A stretch of 64,000 nucleotides of DNA from Entonaema liquescens (lineage: Eukaryota > Ascomycota > Sordariomycetes > Xylariales > Xylariaceae). Every line of letters begins with the position of its first letter. Position 1 is the first letter of the stretch. The position numbers and the translations under genes are program-made. The notes below the pieces were generated by a model that ran no database searches, was not told the DNA's origin, and saw only the letters and a program-made list of their open reading frames with translations. This document shows, piece by piece, positions 48,407-61,639 of the stretch. The stretch is taken from assembly GCA_902805475.1 (NCBI GenBank), contig CADCSX010000008.1, positions 1,116,001 to 1,180,000 of the forward strand, in the 5' to 3' direction.

Positions 48407-50251
48407 CTAAAGGGATTCTGTGACCCTCGTAAATAGCCCCTTGTCAATGAATAACCCGTGGGAGAGAGTGGTCATAGGGGCCTGGGGCTCCAAAAGTTGG
48501 AAGTCGAAATATCGAAGTAACTATGCCAATGGTAAGCAATGACCGTTGTCATGATGCTAAGAATATAGAAATAAAGATACTTTACCTCGAAGTAAATTTT
48601 ATTCAACTCCATTAACGCGATAAGCTTTCCAGCACACATCCACCGCCCATAGCCGAATGTTAGCTCAACGTGCCGCTGCATCTCAGCGCGGGTGTTTTCG
48701 TCAACCTCGAGGTATCGTTCCGGACGGAAGAAGTCCGCATCTGCTCCAAATACAGCCTTTGAGCGAAGAAGCATCAAGAAGTTCGTGCCTATCGAAGTCC
48801 CCCCAGGGATAAACTTGCCATCAATCGTGTCGCCACCAGGGGGTACCTCTTTGGCTAGCATACTGGTTGTGACAGGGCGTATACGTAGACCCTCGTATAT
48901 GACTGCCTATTTCCGTCTTGTTAGCTCCCATACTTGATCTTACGTCTAATTTGAAAGTGCGAACTGTGATCATCGGCGCTCAGGGGCAGGGGCGCATATG
49001 TATAGGTACCTGGAGATATGGCAATTCTCTAGCTTCCGTATATGTGATCGGGCTAGAGACCTTGCCATCCCGCACAGCGGATGCAATCTCGTCCTTCAAC
49101 TTCTGATATACCTTTGGTGCCGATAGCAAGTAGAGTAACGTACTCCTAATCGCAGCAGCTGTTGTATCAGAACCAGCCGCGAACATGAAAAGTATCTCCA
49201 CTTCACATTGTGGCCGCCGGAGACCATGACGAACAAATGACCCCTATCACAATTTCCTATTATTAGTGATGCAAAATAATTAGGCGAGGGAGAATGCGTG
49301 ATGCATTACCGATCACTTACTAATAGGGTCTTTACCATCCAATTAGCTCCCGGCGAGAAGAGCTTCCTTACAGCCTCATTTACTAAACTACAATCCACTT
49401 AATTAATACACGTCCTGGGAGGACTCTTAAAGGGGTAAGGCCTGGAATCTTGGTTCGGTAGGTACTCACCCCATAACCTTGCCTAAGCCTTTAGAGTCTG
49501 TTTCCTTTGGGCCAAAAAGCTTCAGGCCAAGGGTGGAGTATACTATATCTCGTGCCCAAGGTACGTCTGCTGTTAAGGCTATCTGAGGCATCGATTTACC
49601 CACCGCCCCATAGAACTCATGACGATCCGAGTCAGTTTCAAGAGAGCCGAACGCCTTCCCTAGTGCGATCTTCGAAACGACGTCTATGGTGAAGAATGAT
49701 ACAGTTCGGGCTAAATCTAAGGGGCGGGATTCCCCTGTCTTGGGGCGAGATATATATTTACTCCGAATTAAGTCGATAAAGCTCTTCACTTGGGCATCAA
49801 CGTCCGCCTCAGCGCCGGGGTTATCGCGCCCGCTATACCCTGGTGTCATCCGAGTTTTGATCTTGTCATGAGCAGCTGGATCCAGTGTGATGAACATAGT
49901 AGGGTAGTATGGGTTGAAGCGACTGCCAGAGTACCAATCCGACCTCCAGTACTTGCTCTTTGCGCTAGACATACGCTTTACAACCTCTGGGTCGTCTGTC
50001 AAGAGTTCGTTGGGGCCAATCCGAACGAGAGAGCCATATTTCTTGCCGGCTGACCCAAAAGCCTCTAGTTGTGTGCCGTTAAGTGCTTGACGTGCAAGCC
50101 AAATATATGACAAAGATGCTAGAAACGGACCGGGGATATGGCGGAGTCGATACCATGAATAACCAGTTGACAGTACATAGTAGCTAGTTGCTAAGATGGC
50201 CAGAATTGTCCCCAGTCCGACCCGGTCGAGAATACTGTCTAAGAATGACAT
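48407..50251 (-). CDS. Cytochrome P450 (pisatin-demethylase-like)
   Basis: Five exons, complement(48407-48520, 48586-48906, 49010-49243, 49321-49387, 49470-50251); 505 aa, normal for the family. An ER-bound heme monooxygenase with an N-terminal anchor (LGTILAILATSYYVLS) and the proline hinge RHIPGPFLAS. YGSLVRIGPNELL, GSFVRHGL, the oxygen-binding I-helix AAGSDTTA (305-312), EGLR (366-369, ExxR), PERYLEV and FGYGRWMCAGK with heme ligand C452 are all present. Exon 5 (LLRYFDFQLLEP to FTRVTESL) completes the C-terminus. No defect is visible, so the enzyme should be active. It sits 505 bases from the FAD oxidase remnant on the same strand. The likely pathway is secondary metabolism or detoxification. 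Confidence 0.92.
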
Positions 50252-50756
50252 GGTGCCAAAGAAACGAGATTTGTTCTAATTTGTCTGGTAATTTGCGTAT
50301 CATAAGAAAAGGGAAGAGTAGCTGGATGTATTATTGTCTTTAACCCCGCCATTATGCTTCTTATACACTCAAATCCGCATACAAGAGACACATAAGGACA
50401 GGTGAGGTATCATCACGACATCATGTTTTATCTTGCCCAGTACGGTGCACATTCGCCTGTGTTACACAACATCAATACCCAAGACATCCATCAGATCTAC
50501 GCAGCAGTCACCAATCGCTTCGATGCCGGTCTCACTCCTTACCGCTAGTCTACCATGAAAAGATTCGTCCACGGCAATCTACAGGCCAGAAAGAAGGATG
50601 ACTGCGGGGAAGCTTCATTACTGTTGCAGCAGAAGATAGGTGAGTACATTCGGATCCGTCACAGCTTAATCATACCAGATAGATTGTAGTAGAATTATTA
50701 TTACCCCTTAATTGATTCCAAGTATAGTCATCATAGACCCAACATCAAACCAGGTA
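50252..50756. other. Spacer between P450 and FAD oxidase remnant
   Basis: A 505-base gap, presumably P450 promoter plus the 3' end of the oxidase. A short plus-strand ATG frame near 50556 has no motif. Confidence 0.45.
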
Positions 50757-51686
50757 TCATTTAAAGAGTTTAAACCCACCAGGCACGCCTTTTTGGAAGA
50801 GTCCATCCGGGTCATACTTTCTACTCACATCCTGTAACTTTTGTTTGTTCTTGGCGCCATATGAAGCAATCGGATCCTGGAAGTCCGCAGCGTAATTGAG
50901 GTAAATGAAATCCAACGCCGTTCCGTTCTCTACGGCTTTTGCCCTGATAGCTTCCAAAGCTCCTCTCATTCTGGTGATAATCCGCTCATCGTCGCCCCTG
51001 TCCTTCCAATAACTCAACAAGAGAACTGACACCGCTGGTCCGTCCGAGGGCTCCAAGCCTAAAATATTGCCACCTTTCCGAGCTGATTCCTGTAGCAATG
51101 AGACGGGATAGGGCTGAAATGTGAGCGAGCATGTAAGGCCTTCGCATGACTTAAGAGGCGTAATGGCTGCTGTGTAGATATCGCTAGCAGCCTGTAGAGT
51201 AGAGGTATCGGCTTTGACAGTTACATTCATGTAAGCACATCGAGTTTTATTTGAAACACCAGCCGCCTGACCTGAAGCCATTTGGGTCAGGGTCAGTGTC
51301 TTAGGTACGCCCGGCTGGGGAATCTGGGGCTGGATCGTGGTGAATGGCTCTAGAACGGTTGGATTCTGGACGTCCTTGGTATAGTATACCGTGTTCATGC
51401 ACATGTTTCCACCCATCACGGCCGAGTATCCAATACTGATCATGAGATGCGTGTCGGGGTCCGGGTCCGGCTTTCCGACTTCTGTCACCAGGGCTTCGAT
51501 CTGACCAGGGAAGCTCCCAGGAAAATAGAGCACATTACCACCCCAGAAGTGCCCCTGTTTAAACGTAGGAAAGTCGAATCGAGTGACAACTCCGAAGTTG
51601 TTCGATCCTCCTTTTAAAGCGACCCATAAGTCACTATTATCCTGGGCGTTGGCATTTACCACTTCATCAGAAGCTATTAGTGCTAT
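50757..51686 (-). pseudogene. FAD-linked (BBE-type) oxidase, 5' end lost
   Basis: About 309 codons of the C-terminal part of a berberine-bridge-enzyme-like oxidoreductase, open and well conserved: VVNANAQDNSDLWVALKGG, SNNFGVVTRFDFP, and the C-terminal BBE segment FIYLNYAADFQDP...YDPDGLFQKGVPGG. Homology extends upstream through IALIASDEVV to about 51684 and then stops at a TAG (51687-51689), where AT-rich transposon sequence starts. Roughly 180 N-terminal residues, with the main FAD-binding region and covalent flavin sites, are missing. So this is a gene cut by a transposon insertion and not expected to work. It was probably part of a pathway with the neighbouring P450s. Confidence 0.88.
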
Positions 51687-51689
51687 CTA

Positions 51690-51800
51690 TACAAGTTCGA
51701 CGTAGCACCCTTAAGGGGGTGCTGCGCATTGATTAAGAAAATAGGTAGTAATTAAAGATTTAACCGGAATATTTCCGTTTAAGTATGTTTCTTACCAAAA
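51690..51800 (+). repeat. LTR-like terminal repeat, left copy (barely mutated)
   Basis: Begins acaagttcgacgtagcaccc and contains a near-perfect hairpin (gcaccc-ttaag-gggtgc). It matches 55575-55690 in the same orientation. This copy keeps normal G+C for about 90 bases, then the sequence turns AT-rich at about 51785. Confidence 0.7.
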
Positions 51801-53405
51801 ATTAAATAATATTAGTTAAAATAATATTTTTAATTATTAAATATAGAAATTTTAAAATTTATTTATTAAAATATTAATTTAATATTATTAATTTTTAAAT
51901 TTTTTTAAATAATTAAAGAATTTTTATAATTAAAAAATTATTAATTATTATTAAATTTATTTATTTAAAAGTTTATTTTTATTTAAAAAATTATTTAATT
52001 TTTTTAAACTAATTTAAATTATGTATTTTAAAGTTAAATTTTTATTAATATTTTTTAAATATTATAAAAAGATTTTATTATTATTAATTAAAATAAGTTT
52101 ATTATTTATAATATTTATTTAAGTTAATTTAAAATAATTTAAATATATTAATTTATTTGTAATTTTAACGTTTAAATTAATTGTTAATTTATAATATTTA
52201 AAAGTTAATAAAAAAAATTTCGAAAGTAAATATTATTGGAAAAACTTTTTTAAATAATAATATTTAATAATTTTATTAAATTTAATTTTTATAATTTAAA
52301 TATAATTGTGTGTTACGTATAATCTTAACGTTTAAATTTTAAAAAATATATTAATTTTGTTTAAAATAATTTTAAATAATTTTTAATTTTTATTTAATTT
52401 ATAAATAATATATTTTACAGTTAATATTTAATTATTTAAAAAATCTTTTTTTAAATTAATAAGTTTATTAAACATAATTATATTAAGGTTATTTAAATTT
52501 AATTTATTATATATATTTAAAATTATTTTTATATATTTTATATAAATAAAATATTTTTTTACAAATATATTTTTAAATGTAAATATTTTTAGTTTTTTTA
52601 TTAATTATATTATTAATTTATTATAAAAAAGGTAATTTATAATATTATTTTATACGTTATTATTATTTTTCATAACGTTATTATTATTATTTTTACCTTT
52701 TTATAATTAAGTTAAATTTAAATTAAAATTATTAAATTTATAATTTTAAATAATTAATAATTTATTATTTATATTTTTAATATTATTATTACTTTATAAA
52801 AATGGTAATAAGATATTATTTTAAGTTATTTAGTAATTTATAAAGTTATTATATAATATTAATAAATTTATAAATTTGTTTTATAATATTAAAATTATAA
52901 AAACGTATTTATAATTAATATATGTTAAATATTTATTAAAGAAAGTTTATTATATTATATTTAATATATTAATTTTTAATAATAAAATTTAGATATTAAA
53001 AATAAATTATAATTAAAAAAAATAACATATTTTAAATTAAATTAAAAAAGTTAAAATTTCTTTTATTATTAAAAAGTGTTATTTTTTTAATAGTTATTCC
53101 TTTTATGTAAAATTAAATTGTAATAAGCGTAAAATAAAAATAAAATTGTGCGTGTTAATACGTATATTTAAAATAACGTATATATTCTTTTTTAATAATT
53201 AAAACTTTTATTATATTTATTATTTTTTTTATTTATATTATTAATTTTTTATAATTATTAATAAAAGATTAAGTATTATTATTATAGTATAAAATTAATT
53301 TAAGTAGTTAAAAAATATTCTTTTTAAAATAATAATATTATTTATTAATTAATTTAAATATTTATATTTTATAATAACTTTTTTTAATTTTTTAAAAAAA
53401 CTTTT

Positions 53406-55565
53406 AAAAAAGAAAATTAAATTTAAATTTTCTTCTTTAATAATACTAATATAAAGTAAAATTTTACAATAATTACGTTATTTTAAAATTATTAATAATA
53501 ATTTTTAAATTCGTTATTTTTTATATTTAAAAAAAAAACAAATAAATTTCGATTTAAAAAAAAAATAATAAAAAAACTTACTTTTATTAATTTTTTTTAA
53601 TATATTAATAAAACATTTATTAATTAATAATTATATAATATTTAATAAAATATAATTTTATATAAATTTTATTTTTTATATTAATTTATATAAAAAATAA
53701 AATTTTATTAAAAATTTAATAGTATATTTTTAAATTTATTTTTAAATAGTTAAATAATTTAATTAATTAATATTTTTTTTTATTTAAAATTATTAAATTA
53801 TTATTATTCTTATAAAATAAATTATTAAAAATATTTTTAATAAAAAAAACGTTTTATTACGTACATTTATTAACAATTATATATATTATAAAATATATTT
53901 ATATAATTAACAAATATATAATTTTTTAAATTATATAAAAAATAATTTAAAAAATTTACATTTACGTTATTATTTTCTTACATTTTTTTTATAATAATAC
54001 TTTTTTTTATTAAACTTTTTTTCTTATTATTAATTTAAAAAAAACAACCATTATACCGGTTATATTAAACTTTTTTTAATTATTAACTAACGGAATAACC
54101 ATAAACTTTATAATATATAATTATATTAAAATATAATTAATATAAATTTAAAAAATATTTTAATTTTATATATTTAAATTTATAACCATTTACATATTAA
54201 TAATTATTAATATAATTAATATATAAATAATTATAATTTATAATAAAAATATATAGTATTTTTAATAATAATATTAAGTTAAAATATTAATTTAATAAAT
54301 AATATATATATTTATTATTATTATAATAATAATAAAATATATTATTTTTTTATAAATATATAAAACTTTTAATAATATAATATATTATATATATATATTA
54401 ATTAAAAATTAATAACTTTATTAATATTAATATTAATACTTAAGTTAATATTTATTTTACTTTTTGCTTTTATTTTATTTTTTATTTTTATTTTATTTTT
54501 TACTTTTACATTAATAAAATTTATAATTATTATTATTAATTTAAAAATAATTTATTATATAGATTTATATAGATTTATATTTAAGTAAAAACGAGTTAAT
54601 ATTTAAATTAATTTTAAAAATAAGTTAATAATGTTATTTACCGTAAAAAAAAAAAAAAATAATAATATACGTAATAATCGCTTTTAAAAAAAGAAAAAAC
54701 AATAAAATCGTTTATAACGAATAAAAAGTTTTATTACGTAACATGTTTAAATTTATAAATAAAATAAATTAATTATAATTATTTATTAATATTTATAAAA
54801 ACTTTTTAAATTATAAATTATAATTATATATATAAATATATATTTTAATAAATATAATTATAATTATTATAATAAATATTTATAATAAATATAATTATAA
54901 TATTTTTAAAATACGTTAATATTTATTATAATTTAAATAATTATAATATTATAAATATATAAATATTTATTGTAATTTAAATAATTATAATATTATAAAT
55001 ATATAATTACTTTTTATAATTATAATTTATTTTTATATTATTTTCTTATATAATTATTAAATATTATTAAATCGAAAATATAATATTAAAGTTTTTTATA
55101 TATATAAAAATTTCTTAAAAAAATAATTTTATATTTATTATAAAATGATATATTAAAATATATATTTTAATAATTAATTATTATTTAATAATAAAATGGT
55201 TAAAAATATAATACGTTATTTAAAATAAAAAAAGGAATTTTAATTAAAGTTTTATAAATTATAATAAAGTTTTTAATTATGTAAAATAAAAGTTAATATA
55301 TATAATTATAAATTAATTTTTAAAATTTAATATATAAATAAATTTATTAAAATATTTTTATACGTATAAAAAATATTAATATTATATTTTATATTTAATT
55401 AAATTTAATAAATATATAAGAAAATAAAATAAAATAATTAAATTATTAAATACGAAATTAATAAAATTATTTAAATAAAAATAAATGGTGTTATTTATGA
55501 AACTTTTTTATATTTATATTTAATTTAATTTAATATTTATTTATGTGATTTTGCTTTTATTAATG
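53406..55565 (+). repeat. Large inverted repeat, left arm
   Basis: About 2.16 kb whose reverse complement aligns with 61640-64000. Clear anchors: the Ty-run tttattttactttttgctttt at 54458 against the complementary stretch at 62700-62760, and aatttaatttaatatttatt at 55521 against 61660-61690. The true left end may lie further left because the right arm leaves the window. Confidence 0.8.
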
Positions 55566-55574
55566 TTATTTATA

Positions 55575-55690
55575 TAAGTTCGACGTAACATTTTTAAAAA
55601 AGTGTTACGCATTAATTAAAAAAACAAGTAAAATTTAAGATTTAATTAAAATTTACTTTATATATATAATTTTATTAAAAATCTTATATA
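55575..55690 (+). repeat. LTR-like terminal repeat, right copy (RIP-mutated)
   Basis: Reads ataagttcgacgtaacattt and continues through gtgttacgcattaatta and aagatttaatta. Compared with the left copy nearly every difference is C to T or G to A. The outer limit is not certain. Confidence 0.65.
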
Positions 55691-56109
55691 ATTTAAATAT
55701 ATTTTTTTAATATATATATTTTTTTTATAATAATATTTTATAATTTATATAATTATATAATTATATTATATTTTTATTATTATATACATTTACGTATTAA
55801 TTTATTATAATTTTTTATATTTTATTAATTTATTATAATTATTTATATTTTAATATTTATTTATATATTAATCTTTTATATTTTAATATATATGTACGTA
55901 TTAATTTATTATAATTGTTTATATTTTAATATTTATTTATTTATTTATATATTTAATTTAATTTATTTTTATATTATATAATTTATTACAAAATGTTTTT
56001 ATATATTTAAACTTTTATTTTTTTATTATATACTTAAATATATTTAATAAATATATAAAAAATTAATAATTAATAATTAACTTTTAAAAAAACTTTAATT
56101 ATAATAATA

Positions 56110-56420
56110 TAATTATAAAAAGCTTTAATTATAAGTTAAAAATTTTAAATAAATTTTAATTATAAATTAAAAACTTTAAATAAACTTTAATTACGGTATA
56201 AAAGTTTTAAATAAATTTTAATTACGGGTTAAAAGTTTTAAATAAATTTTAATTATAAATTAAAAGTTTTAAATAAATTTTAATTATAATATAAAGGTTT
56301 TAAATAAATTTTAATTATAATATAAAAATTTTAAATAAATTTTAATTATAAATTAAAAATTTTAAACAAATTTTAATTACAAATTAAAAATTTTAAATAA
56401 ATTTTAATTATAATTTTAAA
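56110..56420 (+). repeat. 31-bp tandem repeat array, about 10 copies
   Basis: Unit close to taaattttaattataaatt followed by aaaagttttaa. Copies differ mainly by transitions (cggta, cgggt, taaat variants at the same position), so the array existed before or during RIP. Confidence 0.75.
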
Positions 56421-59400
56421 GTTATATAATATATAATAATTAATTATATATATTTTTAAATTTATTCTTAATTGTTTTAAAGTTTTTTTTTTTAAATTTT
56501 TTTAAATTCTTTTTTTAATATTTTTTTAAAAATAAAATCATTAATATTTTTATCTATTAAAATCTTTAAAATAATTTAAATATTATTATATATTAATATA
56601 ATTAAATTAATTTTATTAAAATTAAAAATTCCCGAATTTATTTATTATTTAAAACGAAATATTTTAATATATTAATAAATATAAATAATTATTTTTTAAT
56701 AATATTTTTTAATAATTTTATTAATTAAAAATTAATTAAATTTATAAAATAATAAATAAATAAAAATATTTTTTAAAAGTTTTTTTATTAATTATTAAAT
56801 TTTACTTTATTTACCAAATTTAATTTACTTAAATTAATTTTTAATTTTTTAATAAATTTATTAAATTTTATCATATATATTTTTATAATACCATTTTTAT
56901 AAAAATAAAAATCTTTTTATAATTTACATTAAAAATAATATTAGAATTATAATACATTATTATAATTTAAAAAAAATTTATAATAATTATATATTTTAAA
57001 ATTTATAAATATTTTAAATATTATTTAAATATTAATAAACTATTTATATAATATAACGCTTTTTTATTACTATATTTTCTTTTTTTTTTTTTTAACAATT
57101 TAACATTAACAACCGCATTATTTTACATTATTAATAACAAAATAAAATTAACTATCTTTTATTATAAATAATTTAATATAATTTAAAATATATTTTTTTA
57201 ATTAACGTTATTATTATTTAATAATTATTATATATAAATTATATAATTTCTTTATAATTATAAATTTATTTATAATTATTACATATATAATTTTTTTAAA
57301 TTTTTAATAAACATATATTATAATAAAAAATATTAATATTTAATTAATTTTTAAAATTTTTAAATAAAAATAAACAAATTTAAAAAATTTATTAATAATT
57401 TATAAATTTATTATTAATATATATATAATTATTTAATTAATTCTTTTATATAAAAATAAAATTATTAAATTTTTATTTTTTTAATTAAAAATAAATATTA
57501 TATAATCAAATTTATTATAATATAAAATAATTATAAAAATTAATAATAACAGATTTTAAAAATAATTTAATATTATTTATAATTTATAAAAATATATTTT
57601 ACATTTATATTAAATATTTTTAATATTATTACGCATAAATATATAATTATAAATAAAATAATATTTAATTAAAAAATCGATTTTAATATAATTATATACG
57701 TTAATTTTAATAATTTAAATAAATTATTATTAATATTTTAATTTTAATATATTAAAAAATTTAAAATTAAATAATTAAAATTTATATATTAAATAAAATA
57801 ATAAAAAAAATATAATAATTTTTAATTTAATAATTTACTTATAAAATTAAACCGTTAAATAATTATTATAATTATTTAATATTAAAAAATGTTTTTTATT
57901 AAAATTTTTTAATATTATATATTAATTAAAATATTTAAATTAATTTAAGTTAATTATATTATTAATTTAATTATTTTTATTAATAATTAATATTATATTA
58001 TTAATTAATTTATTAAATATTTAATTTTCTAATATTTAATAATTAAATAAAATTAAAAATAAAATTATTATTATTTTTATAATAAAATAAATTTTAATCG
58101 TTATAATAAATATTTTAAAATTAAAATTAATTAAATGAAATTCCGGAAAATTATTTTAAATTTATAATTATATTTTATTTAAATAATTAATTTTTATATT
58201 AATTTTATTTATATTATATATATATTAAAATTTAATATAATAATTTTATTATATTTAATATAATTTATTAAATTAATAAATAATAATAATAATATTATAA
58301 ATTAATTTATAAGTAATTAATATTAATTAATTTCGAATTCGTTTAAAAATATAATAATTTTATTTTAAAAATTAAATTATTTATTATTATTAAATATATT
58401 TAAAATAAAAATATATATTATAATTAAATAAAATAATTTAATTAATAATATATTAAATAATATTTATGTTAATATAATAATTAATTTTAATTAATTAATA
58501 AAATTATATATAAAAAATTATTTTTTAAAAACCGGTAAAAATAATATTATTATTATTATTTTTATTATAAAAATAAAATTTATTTTATCGGTTTAAAATA
58601 TATTTATATAATATATTAAAATATTTAATAACGTTTTTAATCGATTTAAATTGGTTTTTGAAAAAAATTTAAATTGTTAATTAAGTTTTAATTTTAATGA
58701 AATTATTAAAAATTATAATAAATAAAATAAAAACGATAAGTAAAAAAGTAAAAATAATGTTAATTAAAATTAAAACGAAAATATTAATTATTATTTTAAA
58801 CGCTGTAATAATTTTAAAATTATTTATATTATTAATATATAAAAAATATTAATAAAATATATAATTTATAAATAAATAATAATGATTAATATCAAATATA
58901 AATAAAAAAAAAAAAAAACGATTAAAGTTTTAACGTTAAATATTATAATTTATATAATTTTTTAAAGTTTTTGTAATTTTATTTTAATTATTATACGCGT
59001 ATATTTTATTAATATTAATAATTAAATTTATTACGTAAATTACGCGAATCGTTTTAAATATTTTAAGTAAAATAATATTAATAAAATAAAAAAAAATAAT
59101 TCGAAATAATAATATTTAATAAAAATAAAAAAAGTAAAACGTTAAAAAAATATATTTTATGTTAATAATTATAAAATTAAAATTTAAAGTTTTATTATTA
59201 CTTAAATAAATTTATAAAATTAATTTTTAACCAAATTATATTAAATAAATGTCATTAATAAAGTTTAAAATATAATAAATTTTGTAAAAATTATTAAAAA
59301 TAAAATATAAATACGTTTTATTAAAAGGATTATTTATTTTATTTTATTTTAACTTTACGTTTTTTTATTTTTATTTTTTATATTTTCCGAGATTCCCGTT

Positions 59401-61219
59401 TTTACGGTTTTTTTGTTGGATATAATAATATATTTTTTGGATATAATAGTATTTTTATTATAATTTAAATTAAAACGTTTAATTAATATAAAAAAATATT
59501 TTTTAAAATTATTAAATTTTTATATTTTAAAATCTTTTTTAATATTTAATAATTATATATTGATTTTTTACTATATGATATTTTATATTATTAAATATAA
59601 ATTTAAAAAATTTTTAAATAAAAATAAAACGAATTTCTTAATATATTAAATATAATAAATAAGGTTTTTAATTAATATATTAATAATTTTAATTTTTTTA
59701 TATATAATTTTTATAAATTTTTATATTATAAAAATTAAAATGTATATTAATTAATAAACGTAAAAAAAGATTATATTTTATAATAAAAAAATTAGTTAAA
59801 TTATATTTAAAGCAATTTAACCATTAATAAAAATTTAATTTTTATTTATTAATTGGAAATTTAAATTTTTTTTACTTTTTATAATTAAATACGAAATAAA
59901 ATAAATATTTTATATATAATAATAAAAATTAAGATTTTTATTTTTTTAATTTATTAAAAAAAAACTTATTATTTTAGTAATATATTTAATAAAAAAATTA
60001 AATTTTAAGTTATATAAAGTTAAACTTTTTTTAATAAAAAATGGTAAAAATTATTATTATTATAAAATTTAATTATTTATAATAATCGGCGGTATTATTA
60101 TTATAAAATTTATAGTATTTTTAAAATTATTAAAAATAATATTTTTATATATTGTTAAAAACGTAAATAAAAAATAAATATTATGTTATATTTTTATATT
60201 ATTAAATAATTTTTATTTTTACGCGTTATTTATTATTTTTTTAATTTTTTTATTAATTTAAGTAAAAAATTTTTATATTAATTAATAAAAATTTTATAAT
60301 TTTATTAAATTTATTTTTAATATATAATTTTAAAAAGTTAATATTATTAATATAATAAAAAAAATAAAAATATAATATACGAATTTATTATTTTAAATTT
60401 TATTATTTTAAATTTTAAAATTTAAAATATTTTATAAACGATTTATTATAAAAATAAAAATTTTTAATAAATAGGAAATTTTTAACGATAACGAATCCGG
60501 TTTAATAATGTTAAAAGTATTAAATTACGTAATTATTTTATCTTTTTTCGATTAATAAATATTCGTTTTTTGGGTAAAAAAGCGTAACATGTTGATAAAT
60601 ACGTTCGAGGATTTTTTAAATGATATTGGAACTTTATAAAAAAAATAAGATCGGGTTCGTATTATATTATTAATATGACGGGTGCTATTGCGTTAAGATT
60701 TTTTTACTTCGTTTTTTAAAAACTTATATGTTACCGTATATAACGCAAATTTATCTTTAATTATAAGAATAAAAAAACGATTAAAGTGAATAAGTAAAAC
60801 CATAATAATAACGAAAAGAAAAAAACAACGAAAAATAATATAAATAAACGTAAAATTTACGTAAAATAACAAAATTTCATTAAATTAATATAATTCTTTA
60901 CGAAAAAACTTACAAAAACATAAATTAATAATTAATATTATATATAAATATAAAATTTTAATTAATATAATAAATATATATTTAAATTTTAACCGATATA
61001 ATTATAAAAAATTAAATAATATTATAAATAAATTAATAAAAAAAGTTTATATTTTTATTTTAATTATTAAAAATATTAAATGTTTAAACCATTAATATTT
61101 TTATAACGTAATTATTTTTAATTTTTACAAATTTCCATAAAAAATAAAATCTTTTAATTAAATAATATTATTACTAAAATTAATAATAAAATCATAAAAT
61201 TAATAAATATATTTTTATT

Positions 61220-61545
61220 TTATTTTCGAGTTTTTTAAAAACTTTTAATATTATAATTTTTAATTAACTTTCGAAAATTTTTAATATTATAATTTTTAAT
61301 TAATTTTTAAAAATTTTTAATATTATAATTTTTAATTAATTTTTAAAAATTTTTAATATTATAATTTTTAATTAATTTTCGAAAATTTTTAATATTATAA
61401 TTTTTAATTAATTTTCAAAAACTTTTAATATTATAATTTTTAATTAATTTTTAAAAATTTTTAATATTATAATTTTTAATTAATTTTCGAAAATTTTTAA
61501 TATTATAATTTTTAATTAATTTTTAAAAACTTTTAATATTTATTT
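61220..61545 (+). repeat. 36-bp tandem repeat array, about 9 copies
   Basis: Unit close to aatattataatttttaatt followed by aattttcgaaaatttt. Period 36 was checked by position over consecutive copies (61266, 61302, 61338). The cg inside the unit is kept in some copies and is ta or ca in others. It ends just before the right arm of the inverted repeat. Confidence 0.8.
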
Positions 61546-61639
61546 AAAGTTTTTAACAATTAAAAATTTTTTTATAAAATATAAATTTATTTAAGTAATT
61601 TTTTAACGTTAATTTTATTATATTATAACCGTTAAAATT

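Noticed and set aside
56110..56420. Regular 31-bp repeats considered as CRISPR
   Set aside because: The units are contiguous without unique spacers, and the genome is eukaryotic.
61220..61545. AT-rich tandem array considered as centromere or telomere repeat
   Set aside because: Only about nine units, no TTAGGG-type telomere words, and bounded by transposon sequence.
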